Below are positions 27,437 to 37,450 of a DNA stretch of 64,000 bases, in pieces (position 1 is the stretch's first letter; each line of letters begins with the position of its first letter). The notes under the pieces were generated by a model. It saw only the letters and a list, made by a program, of their open reading frames with translations. It ran no database searches and had not been told where the DNA came from. This DNA is from [Mycobacterium] crassicus (lineage in GTDB: Bacteria; Actinomycetota; Actinomycetes; Mycobacteriales; Mycobacteriaceae): contig NZ_CP084029.1 in assembly GCF_020181615.1 (NCBI RefSeq), positions 1,351,043 through 1,415,042 of the forward strand, read 5' to 3'. Position numbers and translations under genes: made by a program.

Positions 27437-27589
27437 AACAAGCCTGTTAAATCTGCGGACAGCATCAGTCGTAGGGCGATATAGAGCGTCACAGCTCGCT
27501 ACGCTCGTCATAGTCCCCAGACGGCGTGCTGCGGCGGCCGGACGGCAATGAGCCCGCCGGAGTGCGGCGACCCTTCAAAGGAGATCCGC

Positions 27590-30500
27590 ATGACAAAAGC
27601 TGTGCCCCGGATCGGCGGCCCGCTGGAGGAGCTGCTGGAACGCGGTGGCCGGTTCTTCACCCCCGGTGAGTTCTCCAAGGACCTGCGCACCGTGACGCAT
27701 CGTGGCGGGCGTGAAGCCGACGTGTTCTACCGCGATCGCTGGAGCCACGACAAGGTGGTGCGTTCCACCCACGGGGTGAACTGCACCGGGTCGTGCTCGT
27801 GGAAGATCTTCGTCAAGGACGGGATCATCACCTGGGAGAACCAGGCGACTGATTACCCGTCGGTGGGCCCGGACCGGCCCGAGTACGAGCCGCGGGGTTG
27901 TCCGCGCGGGGCGTCGTTCTCCTGGTACTCCTACTCGCCGACCCGGGTGCGCTACCCGTACGCCCGAGGCGTGCTGGTGGAGCTGTACCGGGAAGCCAAG
28001 CAACGGCTCGGCGACCCGGTGGAGGCCTGGGCGGACATCCAGGCCGACCCGGAGCGGCGGCGACGCTACCAACAGGCGCGCGGCAAGGGCGGATTGGTCC
28101 GGGTGAGCTGGGCCGAGGCCACCGAGATGATCGCGGCCGCGCACGTACACACCATCAAGACCTACGGCCCAGACCGGGTCGCCGGATTCTCGCCGATCCC
28201 GGCGATGTCGATGGTGTCGTTCGCCGCCGGATCCCGGTTCGTCCAGCTGCTCGGCGGGGTGATGACGTCGTTCTACGACTGGTACGCCGACCTGCCGGTC
28301 GCCTCTCCGCAGGTGTTCGGCGACCAGACCGACGTCCCCGAGTCCGGCGACTGGTGGGACGCCGCCTACCTGATGATGTGGGGCTCCAATGTCCCGATCA
28401 CCCGCACTCCCGACGCGCACTGGATGGCCGAGGTCCGCTACCGCGGCACCAAGGTGGTCAGCGTCAGCCCCGACTACGCCGACAACACCAAGTTCGCCGA
28501 CGAGTGGATGCCGTGTGCGGCCGGCACCGACGGCGCGCTGGCGATGGCGATGGGCCACGTCATCCTCACCGAGTGCTACGTCAAGAAGCAGGTGCCGTTC
28601 TTCACCGACTACGTGCGCCAGTACACCGATCTGCCGTTCCTGATCAAGCTGGAGGAGCGCGACGGCCAACTGGTGCCGGGCAAGAACCTGACCGCGGCCG
28701 ATCTGGGTGGCGAGCTCGCGGAATCAGAGAACTCAGCGTTCAAACCGGCTGTGCTGGATGAGAAGACCGACAGCGTTGTGGTGCCGAATGGTTCGCTGGG
28801 CTTCCGCTGGGGCGATGAGGGCCTGGGCAAGTGGAACCTGGATCTCGGCGAGGTGCGCCCCGCGCTGAGTGTGGTCGGTGCGGCCGGTGTCAACGGCGGC
28901 GGCCGCCTGGTGTCGCTGCCCGGATTCGACACCGTCACGGGCGCCGGCACTGTCGTGCAGCGCGGCGTTCCGGTCCGTCAGGTCGGAGATCACCTGGTCT
29001 GCACGGTTTTCGACCTGATGTTGGCCAACTATTCGGTGGGCCGGTCCGGACTGCCCGGCGAATGGCCGACCGGCTACGACGACGGCACTCAGGTCAACAC
29101 CCCGGCCTGGCAGGAGCCGATCACCGGGGTCTCGGCCACCCAGGCGATCCGGATTGCGCGCGAATTCGCCGGCAACGCAGAGGAATCCGGCGGCCGGTCG
29201 ATGATCATCATGGGCAGCGGGATCTGCCAGTGGTTCCACGGTGACGCCACCTACCGGGCGGTGCTGGCGCTGCTGATGCTGACCGGATCGATGGGACGCA
29301 ACGGCGGCGGCTGGGCACACTACGTCGGCCAGGAGAAGGTGCGTCCGCTGACCGGCTGGCAGACGATGGCCGCGGGCAGCGACTGGTCGCGTCCGCCGCG
29401 ACAGGTGCCGGGCACCTCGTACTGGTACGCCCACACCGACCAGTGGCGTTATGACGCCTACGGGGCGGACAAGCTGACCACCCCGCTGGGACGCGGCCGG
29501 TTCGACGGCCGCCACACCATGGACATCCTGGCGTCGGCCACCGCCATGGGCTGGAGCCCGTTCTACCCGCAGTTCGACCGGTCCAGCCTGGATGTGGCCG
29601 ACGAGGCCAGTGCCGCGGGCCGGGAAGCGGGGGAGTACGTCGCCGAGAAGCTCGCGGGCGGCGACCTGAAACTGTCGGTCACCGACCCGGACAACCCGGT
29701 GAACTGGCCGCGGGTGCTGACGGTGTGGCGGGCCAACCTCATCGGAGCTTCGGGCAAGGGCGGCGAATACTTCCTCAAGCACCTGTTGGGCACCGATGCC
29801 AGCGTGCTGGGCGAACCGCCTGCTGGCGGGGTGAAGCCGCAGGATGTGAACTGGTCCAACGACATTCCCGAAGGCAAGCTCGACCTGTTGATGTCGATCG
29901 ACTTCCGGATGACCTCGACCACGCTGATGTCCGACGTGGTGCTGCCCGCGGCGACCTGGTACGAGAAGGCCGACCTGTCGTCGACGGACATGCACCCCTA
30001 CGTGCACTCGTTCGCCGCGGCGATCGACCCGCCGTGGGAGACCCGCAGCGACTACGACGCGTTCGGCGCCATCGCCCGGACCTTCAGCGCGCTGGCGCGC
30101 AAGCACCTCGGGGTCCGCAACGACGTGGTGCTCACCGCGATGCAGCACGACACCGCCGACGCGATGGCCTATCCCGATGGCACCGAACGGGATTGGCTGC
30201 GCAACGGTGAGACCCCGGTGCCGGGCAAGACCATGCCGAAGGTGACGGTGGTCGAGCGCGACTACACCGCGATCCACGACAAGTGGCGGACGCTGGGCCC
30301 GCTGGTGGACACCCTCGGTATGACCACCAAGGGTTACACGGTCTTTCCGCACGAAGAGGTCGCCGAACTGTCCGCCAAGTTCGGAGTGCTGGACTCCGGT
30401 GTCGCCGAAGGTCGCCCGGCGCTCACCACGGCGACACGGATGGCCGACACCGTGCTGGCCCTGTCCGGCACCACCAACGGCCGACTCGCGGTCGAGGGCT

Positions 30501-31294
30501 TCCGAGAGCTGGAGAAGCGCACCGGCCAGCGGTTGGCGCACCTGGCCGAGGGCAGCGAGGAGAAGCGGATCACCTACGCCGACACCCAGGCCCGTCCGGT
30601 GCCGGTGATCACCAGCCCGGAATGGTCCGGCAGCGAGACCGGCGGCCGCCGATACGCGCCGTTCACGGTGAACATCGAGTGCCTCAAGCCGTTCCACACG
30701 CTGACCGGCCGGATGCACTTCTACACCGCGCACGACTGGATCGAGGAACTCGGCGAGCACATGCCGGTCTACCGGCCGCCGCTGGATATGGTGCGGCTGT
30801 TCGACGCGCCCGAACTCGGTGAGGTCGGCGACGGAATCGGCATCACCGTGCGGTATCTGACCCCGCACTCGAAGTGGTCGTTCCACTCCACCTACCAGGA
30901 CAACCTCTACATGTTGTCACTGTCCCGCGGCGGGCCGACCATGTGGATGAGTCCGGGCGACGCGGCGAAAATCGGTGTCAAGGACAACGATTGGATCGAG
31001 GCGGTCAACGTCAACGGTGTTTTCGTGGGCCGGGCCATCGTGAGCCAGCGGATGCCCGACGGCGTGGTGTTCGTCTACCACGTGCAGGAGCGCACCGTCG
31101 ACACCCCGCGCAGTGAGACCACCGGCCAACGCGGCGGCACCCACAACTCGCTGACCCGCATCCGGGTCAAGCCCAGCCACCTGGCCGGCGGCTACGGCCA
31201 GCACGCGTTCGCGTTCAACTATCTGGGGCCGACGGGCAATCAGCGCGACGAGGTGACGGTGGTGCGCCGCCGCAGCCAGGACGTGAGGTACTGA
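27590..31294 (+). CDS. narG: Respiratory nitrate reductase alpha subunit
   Basis: 1234 residues; ATG 27590 is chosen because AAAGGAG sits 6 nt upstream. An upstream in-frame ATG at 27548 is less likely. The molybdo-bis-MGD catalytic subunit reduces nitrate to nitrite at the cytoplasmic face. The FS0 cluster ligands His61, Cys65, Cys69 and Cys104 give the exact HX3CX3CX34C spacing of NarG. The molybdenum-ligand Asp lies in SFYDWYADLP. Nothing is truncated. First gene of narGHJI; the 153-bp leader is AT-richer than average and may hold the promoter, but I could not identify a specific regulator site. Confidence 0.96.
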   Translation: MTKAVPRIGGPLEELLERGGRFFTPGEFSKDLRTVTHRGGREADVFYRDRWSHDKVVRSTHGVNCTGSCSWKIFVKDGIITWENQATDYPSVGPDRPEYEPRGCPRGASFSWYSYSPTRVRYPYARGVLVELYREAKQRLGDPVEAWADIQADPERRRRYQQARGKGGLVRVSWAEATEMIAAAHVHTIKTYGPDRVAGFSPIPAMSMVSFAAGSRFVQLLGGVMTSFYDWYADLPVASPQVFGDQTDVPESGDWWDAAYLMMWGSNVPITRTPDAHWMAEVRYRGTKVVSVSPDYADNTKFADEWMPCAAGTDGALAMAMGHVILTECYVKKQVPFFTDYVRQYTDLPFLIKLEERDGQLVPGKNLTAADLGGELAESENSAFKPAVLDEKTDSVVVPNGSLGFRWGDEGLGKWNLDLGEVRPALSVVGAAGVNGGGRLVSLPGFDTVTGAGTVVQRGVPVRQVGDHLVCTVFDLMLANYSVGRSGLPGEWPTGYDDGTQVNTPAWQEPITGVSATQAIRIAREFAGNAEESGGRSMIIMGSGICQWFHGDATYRAVLALLMLTGSMGRNGGGWAHYVGQEKVRPLTGWQTMAAGSDWSRPPRQVPGTSYWYAHTDQWRYDAYGADKLTTPLGRGRFDGRHTMDILASATAMGWSPFYPQFDRSSLDVADEASAAGREAGEYVAEKLAGGDLKLSVTDPDNPVNWPRVLTVWRANLIGASGKGGEYFLKHLLGTDASVLGEPPAGGVKPQDVNWSNDIPEGKLDLLMSIDFRMTSTTLMSDVVLPAATWYEKADLSSTDMHPYVHSFAAAIDPPWETRSDYDAFGAIARTFSALARKHLGVRNDVVLTAMQHDTADAMAYPDGTERDWLRNGETPVPGKTMPKVTVVERDYTAIHDKWRTLGPLVDTLGMTTKGYTVFPHEEVAELSAKFGVLDSGVAEGRPALTTATRMADTVLALSGTTNGRLAVEGFRELEKRTGQRLAHLAEGSEEKRITYADTQARPVPVITSPEWSGSETGGRRYAPFTVNIECLKPFHTLTGRMHFYTAHDWIEELGEHMPVYRPPLDMVRLFDAPELGEVGDGIGITVRYLTPHSKWSFHSTYQDNLYMLSLSRGGPTMWMSPGDAAKIGVKDNDWIEAVNVNGVFVGRAIVSQRMPDGVVFVYHVQERTVDTPRSETTGQRGGTHNSLTRIRVKPSHLAGGYGQHAFAFNYLGPTGNQRDEVTVVRRRSQDVRY

Positions 31295-31296
31295 CC

Positions 31297-32907
31297 ATGA
31301 AGGTAATGGCGCAGATGGCCATGGTGATGAACCTGGACAAATGTATCGGGTGCCACACCTGCTCGGTGACCTGCAAGCAGGCCTGGACCAACCGCGAGGG
31401 CACCGAGTACGTCTGGTTCAACAACGTCGAAACCCGGCCGGGCGGAGGGTATCCGCGCACCTACGAAGACCAGGACCGGTGGAAGGGCGGCTGGACGCTG
31501 GACAAGAAGGGCCGGCTGCGCCTGCTGGCCGGCGGCCGGGTCCACAAGCTGCTCAACATCTTCGCCAACCCCAACCTGCCCGGGTTGAAGGACTACTACG
31601 AGCCGTGGACCTACGACTACGAGAACCTCACCTCGGCTCCCCTGGGGGACACCATCCCGGTCGCCGCACCGCGCAGTGCGATCACCGGCGATCCCACCAA
31701 GATCGAGTGGGGCCCCAACTGGGACGACAACCTCGCCGGCTCACCGGAGAACCTGGTCAACGACCCGATCCTGGCCAAGGTCAGTGACCAGGTCAAAAGT
31801 GAGCTCGAAGAGACCTTCATGTTCTATCTGCCGCGCATCTGCGAGCACTGCCTGAACCCGTCGTGTGTGGCGTCGTGCCCGACCGGGGCGATCTACAAAC
31901 GCGAAGAGGACGGCATCGTGCTCGTCGACCAGGACCGTTGCCGCGGCTGGCGGCTGTGCGTGTCGGGATGCCCGTACAAGAAGGTGTATTTCAACCACAA
32001 GACCGGCAAGGCCGAGAAGTGCCACTTCTGTTACCCGCGTATCGAGGTCGGGCTGCCGACCATCTGCTCGGAGACCTGCGTGGGGCGGCTGCGCTACATC
32101 GGGCTGGTGCTCTATGACGCCGACCGGGTGCTGGAGGCGGCGTCGGTGGAGAAGGACACCGACCTGTACGAGGCGCAGCGCGGGGTGTTCCTGGATCCGA
32201 CCGACCCGGACGTGATCGCCGGGGCGCGTGCCGAGGGGATCGCCGACGCCTGGATCGAGGCCGCCCAGCGGTCACCGATCTACGCGCTGATCAACACCTA
32301 CAAGGTGGCGTTGCCACTGCACCCGGAGTACCGCACCATGCCGATGGTCTGGTACGTCCCACCGTTGTCGCCGGTCGTCGACGCCGTCAGCCGGGACGGG
32401 CACGACGGTGAAGACCTGGGCAATCTGTTCGGTGCGCTGGAGGCGCTGCGCATCCCGATGGCCTACCTCGCCGAACTGTTCACCGCCGGCGACACCGGCG
32501 TCATCGAGGACGTGCTGCGCCGCCTGGCGGCGATGCGCTCCTACATGCGCGACATCAGCCTGGGCCGCGAGAGCCAGCCGCACATCCCCGAATCGGTCGG
32601 TATGACCGAGGAGGAGATGTACTCGATGTACCGCCTACTGGCGATCGCGAAATACGAAGAGCGCTATGTGATTCCCACCGCCTACAGCCAACAGGCGCAC
32701 GATCTGGAACACATGGGGTGCTCGATCACCGGCGGCCCCAACGGGTACGAAGACGACCCGTTCGTCGGCGACGACGGCGAGGCGGGCTCGTCGTTCCACA
32801 TGGTCGAGAACGGTGGAACCGCGCAACGTCCGCGGGGCCGGACCAACCTGCTCAACTGGGGCGGCGGCGATCGGGCGGTGCCGGAGATGTTCCCGGAGCA
32901 CACATGA
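31297..32907 (+). CDS. narH: Respiratory nitrate reductase beta subunit
   Basis: 536 residues, two bases after narG. The electron-transfer subunit carries four Fe-S clusters. The first motif is CIGCHTCSVTCKQAW. The second block is CEHCLNPSCVASCPTGA and the third CRGWRLCVSGCP, in which Trp replaces a Cys and so defines the [3Fe-4S] cluster. The fourth is CHFCYPR with a distal CSETC. It passes electrons from NarI haem to NarG. The stop overlaps the narJ ATG. Confidence 0.96.
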   Translation: MKVMAQMAMVMNLDKCIGCHTCSVTCKQAWTNREGTEYVWFNNVETRPGGGYPRTYEDQDRWKGGWTLDKKGRLRLLAGGRVHKLLNIFANPNLPGLKDYYEPWTYDYENLTSAPLGDTIPVAAPRSAITGDPTKIEWGPNWDDNLAGSPENLVNDPILAKVSDQVKSELEETFMFYLPRICEHCLNPSCVASCPTGAIYKREEDGIVLVDQDRCRGWRLCVSGCPYKKVYFNHKTGKAEKCHFCYPRIEVGLPTICSETCVGRLRYIGLVLYDADRVLEAASVEKDTDLYEAQRGVFLDPTDPDVIAGARAEGIADAWIEAAQRSPIYALINTYKVALPLHPEYRTMPMVWYVPPLSPVVDAVSRDGHDGEDLGNLFGALEALRIPMAYLAELFTAGDTGVIEDVLRRLAAMRSYMRDISLGRESQPHIPESVGMTEEEMYSMYRLLAIAKYEERYVIPTAYSQQAHDLEHMGCSITGGPNGYEDDPFVGDDGEAGSSFHMVENGGTAQRPRGRTNLLNWGGGDRAVPEMFPEHT

Positions 32908-33572
32908 AGCGGCTGATTCGTTCCCTGCGGCGCCAGGTCGGCGGACCGGCCGACCGCGCGGTGTGGCAGGCCGCGTCGTTGCTGCTGGCCTACCCGGATG
33001 AGCAGCTGTCCGAGCGGCTCGACACCGCCGAAGCGCTGCTGGGCCATGCCGATCCGAAACCGGCGGACCTGTTGCGCCGCACCGTGGCGGCGCTGCGCGC
33101 CCTTGATCCGATGGCCGCTGCCGTCGACTATGTCGAGACCTTCGACATGCGGCGTCGCTCGACTATGTTTCTGACCTACTGGACCGGCGGGGACACCCGC
33201 AACAGGGGGATGCAGATGCTGGCTTTCGCCACCGCCTACCGCGAGGCCGGCGCCGAGCCGCCCGCGGGTGAGGCACCCGATCACCTGCCGGTGGTGCTGG
33301 AGTTCGCCGCACTGGTCGACCCCGAGGCCGGCCGCCGCCTGCTGGTGGCGCACCGGGTGCCGATCGATGTGCTGCACAAGGCGTTGTCCGATTCGGGATC
33401 GCCGTATGCCCACGCCATCGCCGCGGTGTGCGAGACACTGCCGGTGGCGACCGACCAGGAGGTGCACAACGTGAGTGAGCTGATGGCGTCCGGCCCGCCC
33501 GCCGAAGCCGTCGGGCTGCAACCGTACTCGGCGACCGTTTCGCTCGGGATGCCGAAGGTGCCGACCCGATGA
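32904..33572 (+). CDS. narJ: Nitrate reductase assembly chaperone (delta subunit)
   Basis: 222 residues, TorD/NarJ family. It binds the NarG N terminus and allows molybdenum cofactor insertion; it is not part of the final complex. Family features are ASLLLAYPDEQL near the N terminus and YVETFDMRRRSTMFLTYW, the NarJ signature around the conserved FD..RR. It overlaps narH and narI by 4 bp at both ends (ATGA), so stoichiometric production is likely. Confidence 0.94.
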   Translation: MKRLIRSLRRQVGGPADRAVWQAASLLLAYPDEQLSERLDTAEALLGHADPKPADLLRRTVAALRALDPMAAAVDYVETFDMRRRSTMFLTYWTGGDTRNRGMQMLAFATAYREAGAEPPAGEAPDHLPVVLEFAALVDPEAGRRLLVAHRVPIDVLHKALSDSGSPYAHAIAAVCETLPVATDQEVHNVSELMASGPPAEAVGLQPYSATVSLGMPKVPTR

Positions 33573-34312
33573 CAAGCGCCAACAACGCCGCGGAGCTGTG
33601 GTGGGACATCGGGCCGTACTTCGTTTTGGCGATCGCCGCGGTCGCCACCTGGTGGCGGTACCGCTACGACAAATTCGGCTGGACCACGCGCTCGTCGCAG
33701 CTGTATGAGTCCAAGCTGCTGCGGATCGGCAGCCCGATGTTCCACTTCGGCAGCTTCGTGGTGATCGCCGGGCACATCATGGGACTTTTCGTCCCGGAGT
33801 CCTGGACCCGGGCACTGGGGATGAGCGACCGGCTCTACCACCTGCAGGCGCTGATACTCGGGCTTCCCGCGGGTATCGCCACCCTGGTCGGCGTCGGGCT
33901 GCTGATCTACCGGCGCCGCACCGAACGATCGGTGTTCAAGGCCACCAGCGTCAACGACAAGCTGATGTACGCGGTGCTGGTCTGTGCATTGGTGGTCGGG
34001 ATGAGTTGCACCCTGATGGGCACCACGCCCTACGGGGAGGCGCACGACTACCGGGAGACCGTCTCGGTCTGGTGCCGGTCGATCTGGATGCTGGACCCGC
34101 GCGGTGACCTGATGGTGCAGGCGCCGATCTATTTCCAGGTGCACGTGATGATCGCGCTGGCGCTGTTCGCGCTGTGGCCGTTCACCCGCCTGGTGCACGC
34201 CTTCAGCGCGCCGATCGGATACCTGTTCCGGCCCTACATCGTCTACCGCAGCCGCGACGTGGCCAAGCGGGGCCAGCCGATGGGCTCCCGACCGCAACGG
34301 CGGGGCTGGTGA
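33569..34312 (+). CDS. narI: Respiratory nitrate reductase gamma subunit (cytochrome b)
   Basis: 247 residues, five transmembrane segments. The di-haem b ligands are visible as His59 (PMFHFGSF), His69 (AGHIMG), His192 (QVHVMIAL) and His210 (RLVHAFSAP). It oxidises menaquinol and passes electrons to NarH. The C-terminal basic tail is cytoplasmic. The stop overlaps the start of a secreted DUF732 gene, an extra member of the operon. Confidence 0.95.
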   Translation: MTSANNAAELWWDIGPYFVLAIAAVATWWRYRYDKFGWTTRSSQLYESKLLRIGSPMFHFGSFVVIAGHIMGLFVPESWTRALGMSDRLYHLQALILGLPAGIATLVGVGLLIYRRRTERSVFKATSVNDKLMYAVLVCALVVGMSCTLMGTTPYGEAHDYRETVSVWCRSIWMLDPRGDLMVQAPIYFQVHVMIALALFALWPFTRLVHAFSAPIGYLFRPYIVYRSRDVAKRGQPMGSRPQRRGW

Positions 34313-34653
34313 GGTTCGCCGCGGCGCTGCTCGCCGCGCTGACCTTCGTCGGCCTCGCCGGCCCGGCGTCTGCCGATCCGGTCGTCGGCACTGCCTCCGA
34401 CGTGGACATCGCGTTCTTGACGGCCCTACAGGCGGCCGGTGTCACCTATCGGAGCGGTGAACAGGCCATCGTCACCGCGAGACTGGTGTGCCAGTTCATC
34501 GCTCAAGGTAAGCCGAGCACGGAGGTGCTCCAGGGTCTGCAGGAACGCAATCCCGGCCTGACGACCCAGCACGGGACGGTGTTCGTGGGGATCGCCGCGC
34601 ATTCGTACTGCCCGGATCAATTGGTGCAGTCCGGGGCACCGGCGGCGCCGTAG
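34309..34653 (+). CDS. Secreted DUF732 protein, translationally coupled to narI
   Basis: 114 residues from GTG 34309, overlapping the narI TGA. The Sec signal peptide MRFAAALLAALTFVGLAG is cleaved after ASA before DPVVG. The mature part has ADPVVGTASDVDIAFLTALQ, then two cysteines (RLVCQFIAQG and HSYCPDQ) that probably pair, as in DUF732. The function of DUF732 is unknown. Coupling to narGHJI implies co-expression under the same oxygen or nitrate conditions. It has no haem or metal motif. Confidence 0.78.
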   Translation: MRFAAALLAALTFVGLAGPASADPVVGTASDVDIAFLTALQAAGVTYRSGEQAIVTARLVCQFIAQGKPSTEVLQGLQERNPGLTTQHGTVFVGIAAHSYCPDQLVQSGAPAAP

Positions 34654-34673
34654 CCATCGGGCAGGGAGTAACC

Positions 34674-35057
34674 ATGAAGGTCGTCATTCCGGCGTGGATG
34701 AAGCCGATGTACGACAGCCATCACTACGCGCCGGCCGTCATCGACGGAGATCTGCTGCGCTGCTCGGGCATGATGGGCGTCCGTCCCGACCTGAGCCTCC
34801 CGGAGGACCTGACCGAGCAGTTCACCCTGGCCTTCGAGAACCTGCGCGGACTGCTCGCCGAAGTGGAGCTCACCTTCGCCGATGTCGTCGAGATGACCAC
34901 CTACCACGTCGGGCTCTCCGAGCAGATCGACCGATTCGTCGCCGTCAAGAACGCCTTCGTGTCTGCTCCATACCCCGCGTGGACGGCCGTCGGAATCTCC
35001 GAGCTGGCGATCCCGGGGGCGGCGGTCGAAATTCAGATCACCGCGCGGTTGAGCTGA
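34674..35057 (+). CDS. RidA/YjgF-family protein lacking the catalytic arginine
   Basis: 127 residues of the trimeric RidA (Rid) fold: LLRCSGMMGVRPDLSLPEDL, QFTLAFENLRGLLAE, TTYHVGLSEQI and the C-terminal PAWTAVGISELAIPGAAVEI. In deaminating RidA the equivalent segment is PARS/PART, the Arg binding the 2-iminoacid carboxylate. Here Trp occupies that place, so it more likely belongs to a Rid subfamily with another, unknown reaction. Good ribosome-binding site (GGGAG) upstream. It is 20 bp after the DUF732 gene and just before a MarR regulator. Confidence 0.8.
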   Translation: MKVVIPAWMKPMYDSHHYAPAVIDGDLLRCSGMMGVRPDLSLPEDLTEQFTLAFENLRGLLAEVELTFADVVEMTTYHVGLSEQIDRFVAVKNAFVSAPYPAWTAVGISELAIPGAAVEIQITARLS

Positions 35058-35083
35058 ACCGCGCGCGCCGCCAGCGCTCGGCA

Positions 35084-35089
35084 TAAAGT
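35084..35089 (+). promoter_or_regulatory. Leaderless-type -10 box (TAAAGT)
   Basis: TAAAGT is 7 nt before GTG 35097. Confidence 0.5.
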
Positions 35090-35096
35090 AACCGGC

Positions 35097-35486
35097 GTGG
35101 CCCTGCCTGACGACGTCTACTCCCGGTTGCTCGCGTTTCGGACGCGGCTGCGGCGTTTCGAACGGTGGAGTGCGGATCAGGCACAGGCAGCCGGGCTCAC
35201 GCCCGCCCAGCACCAGTTGTTGCTGGCGGTCCGCGGTCACAGTGACTCGCGGGGGCCGACGGTCGGCGACATCGCGGAATACCTGCTGTTGCGACACCAC
35301 AGTGCCGGTGAGCTGATCCAGCGGGCCGAGGCGGCCGGCCTGGTCACCCGGGTCCGCGACCGCGTCGACCAGCGGGTGATCCGGCTGCAGCTCACCGAAA
35401 CGGCGGCGCGGTGCCTGCAATCGCTGACCGAACTGCACCTCAAGGAGCTGGAGCGGTTCTCCGCCGAGTCTCCCCTCGGGCTGTGA
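35097..35486 (+). CDS. MarR-family transcriptional regulator
   Basis: 129 residues. The winged helix covers about 30-100: LTPAQHQLLLAV, VGDIAEYLLLRHHSAGELIQ (recognition helix LRHHSAGELI) and the wing VTRVRDRVDQRVIRLQLTE. It probably binds as a dimer and responds to a small phenolic or oxidant ligand, as is common in the family. The likely target is its own promoter or the adjacent RidA gene, but no palindrome is obvious in the short 39-bp gap. Confidence 0.83.
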   Translation: MALPDDVYSRLLAFRTRLRRFERWSADQAQAAGLTPAQHQLLLAVRGHSDSRGPTVGDIAEYLLLRHHSAGELIQRAEAAGLVTRVRDRVDQRVIRLQLTETAARCLQSLTELHLKELERFSAESPLGL

Positions 35487-35537
35487 CGTTGCTTTCACGT
35501 TTTCGCGATTGACAGGGTGCGCTGGCAGAATCGCCCG

Positions 35538-37421
35538 GTGAACTTTCGTAACGTCGCCATCGTCGCGCACGTAGACCACGGCAAGACGACCCTGGTCGAC
35601 GCCATGCTCCGCCAGTCCGGCGCCCTGCGGGAACGCGGTGAGGCGCAGGAGCGGGTGATGGACTCCGGTGACTTGGAGCGCGAAAAGGGCATCACGATCC
35701 TGGCCAAGAACACGGCCGTTCATCGCCACCATGCCGACGGCACCGTCACCGTCATCAACGTGATCGACACCCCGGGCCACGCGGACTTCGGCGGCGAGGT
35801 GGAGCGCGCGCTGTCCATGGTCGACGGCGTGGTGTTGCTGGTCGACGCCTCCGAGGGCCCGCTGCCGCAGACCCGGTTCGTGCTGCGCAAGGCGCTGGCG
35901 GCGCATCTGCCGGTGATCCTGGTGGTCAACAAGACCGACCGCCCCGACGCCCGCATCGCCGAGGTGGTCGACGCCAGCCACGACCTGCTGCTCGATGTGG
36001 CCAGCGACCTCGACGACGAAGCGCAGGCCGCCGCCGAGCACGCGCTGGGCCTGCCGACGCTCTACGCGTCCGGCCGTGCCGGAGTGGCCAGCACCGCCGC
36101 CCCCGCTGACGGCTCTGTCCCGGACGGCGACAACCTCGACCCGCTGTTCGACGTGCTGCTCGAGCACGTGCCGCCGCCCTCGGGCGACCCCGAGGCTCCG
36201 CTACAGGCGCTGGTCACCAACCTCGATGCCTCGGCATTCCTGGGCCGGCTGGCCCTGATCCGGATCTACAACGGCAGCATCCGCAAGGGGCAGCAGGTCG
36301 CCTGGATGCGCGAGGTCGACGGCGAACCGGTGACCACCACCGCGAAGATCACCGAGCTGCTGGTCACTGAGGGGGTCGAACGCAACCCGACCGAAGAGGC
36401 CCGCGCCGGTGACATCGTCGCCGTCGCCGGTATCAGCGACATCATGATCGGTGACACCCTGGCAGATTCGGCCGCTCCGGTCGCGCTGCCGCGCATCACC
36501 GTCGACGAACCGGCGATCTCGGTGACCATCGGCACCAACTCCTCGCCGCTGGCGGGCAAGGTGTCCGGCCACAAGTTGACCGCGCGGATGGTCAAGTCAC
36601 GTCTGGACACCGAGCTGATCGGCAATGTCTCGGTCCGGGTGGTCGACGTCGGCCGTCCCGACGCCTGGGAGGTGCAGGGCCGTGGCGAGTTGGCGCTGGC
36701 CATCCTCGTCGAGCAGATGCGCCGGGAGGGCTTCGAGCTGACCGTGGGCAAGCCGCAGGTGGTGACCCGCAAGGTCGACGGCAAGGTGCACGAGCCGTTC
36801 GAGCACCTGACCGTCGACTGCCCCGAGGAGTACGTCGGCGCCATCACCCAGCTGGCGGCGGCACGCAAGGGCCGGATGACCGAGATGGCCAACCACACCA
36901 CCGGCTGGGTGCGGATGGAATTCATCATCCCCAGCCGCGGCCTGATCGGCTGGCGCACCGACTTCCTCACCGAGACCCGCGGCACCGGCATCGCCAACGC
37001 GGTGTTCGAGGGCTACCAGCCGTGGGCCGGTGAGATCCGCGCCCGGCACACCGGCTCGCTGGTCAGCGACCGGGCCGGGTCCATCACGCCGTTCGCGCTG
37101 ATCCAGCTGGCCGACCGTGGGCAGTTCTTCGTCGAGCCCGGGCAGGACACCTACCAGGGCATGGTGGTCGGGATCAACCCGCGGGCCGAGGACCTCGACA
37201 TCAACGTCACCAAGGAGAAGAAGCTGACCAACATGCGGTCGTCGACGGCCGATGTGATGGAGACGCTGGCCCGGCCGATCGACCTCGATCTGGAGCAGGC
37301 AATGGAGTTCTGCGCGGTCGACGAGTGCGTCGAGGTCACCCCCGAGGTGGTGCGGGTACGCAAGGTCGAGCTGGACTCGACGCTGCGGGCCCGCAGCCGG
37401 TCCCGGGCCAAGAACCTCTAA
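35538..37421 (+). CDS. typA: Ribosome-associated translational GTPase TypA/BipA
   Basis: 627 residues from GTG 35538, giving [18 protein letters not shown]. The alternative GTG 35517 adds a non-conserved MRWQNRP. The GTPase motifs are G1 AHVDHGKT (10-17), G2 region [14 protein letters not shown]3 DTPGH and G4 NKTDRPD. Beta-barrel domain II, EF-G-like domains III and V and the C-terminal BipA domain are all present, as judged by length. It binds the 70S ribosome in the EF-G site and is needed under stress or low temperature. Same position as Rv1165, between the nar operon and lpqW. Confidence 0.95.
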   Translation: MNFRNVAIVAHVDHGKTTLVDAMLRQSGALRERGEAQERVMDSGDLEREKGITILAKNTAVHRHHADGTVTVINVIDTPGHADFGGEVERALSMVDGVVLLVDASEGPLPQTRFVLRKALAAHLPVILVVNKTDRPDARIAEVVDASHDLLLDVASDLDDEAQAAAEHALGLPTLYASGRAGVASTAAPADGSVPDGDNLDPLFDVLLEHVPPPSGDPEAPLQALVTNLDASAFLGRLALIRIYNGSIRKGQQVAWMREVDGEPVTTTAKITELLVTEGVERNPTEEARAGDIVAVAGISDIMIGDTLADSAAPVALPRITVDEPAISVTIGTNSSPLAGKVSGHKLTARMVKSRLDTELIGNVSVRVVDVGRPDAWEVQGRGELALAILVEQMRREGFELTVGKPQVVTRKVDGKVHEPFEHLTVDCPEEYVGAITQLAAARKGRMTEMANHTTGWVRMEFIIPSRGLIGWRTDFLTETRGTGIANAVFEGYQPWAGEIRARHTGSLVSDRAGSITPFALIQLADRGQFFVEPGQDTYQGMVVGINPRAEDLDINVTKEKKLTNMRSSTADVMETLARPIDLDLEQAMEFCAVDECVEVTPEVVRVRKVELDSTLRARSRSRAKNL

Positions 37422-37437
37422 ACCCGGGCCCGCCGGA

Positions 37438-37443
37438 TACCCT
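37438..37443 (+). promoter_or_regulatory. Leaderless-type -10 box (TACCCT)
   Basis: TACCCT lies 7 nt before GTG 37451. Confidence 0.55.
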
Positions 37444-37450
37444 GGTCCCC

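Noticed and set aside
27437..27589. NarL, GlnR or Fnr-type binding site before narG
   Set aside because: I looked for these boxes in the 153-bp leader; only weak partial matches (such as GTCAC near CGCTAC) were seen, not enough to report.
28733..30886. 717-residue minus-strand open frame opposite narG
   Set aside because: Antisense shadow of narG with no recognisable domain.
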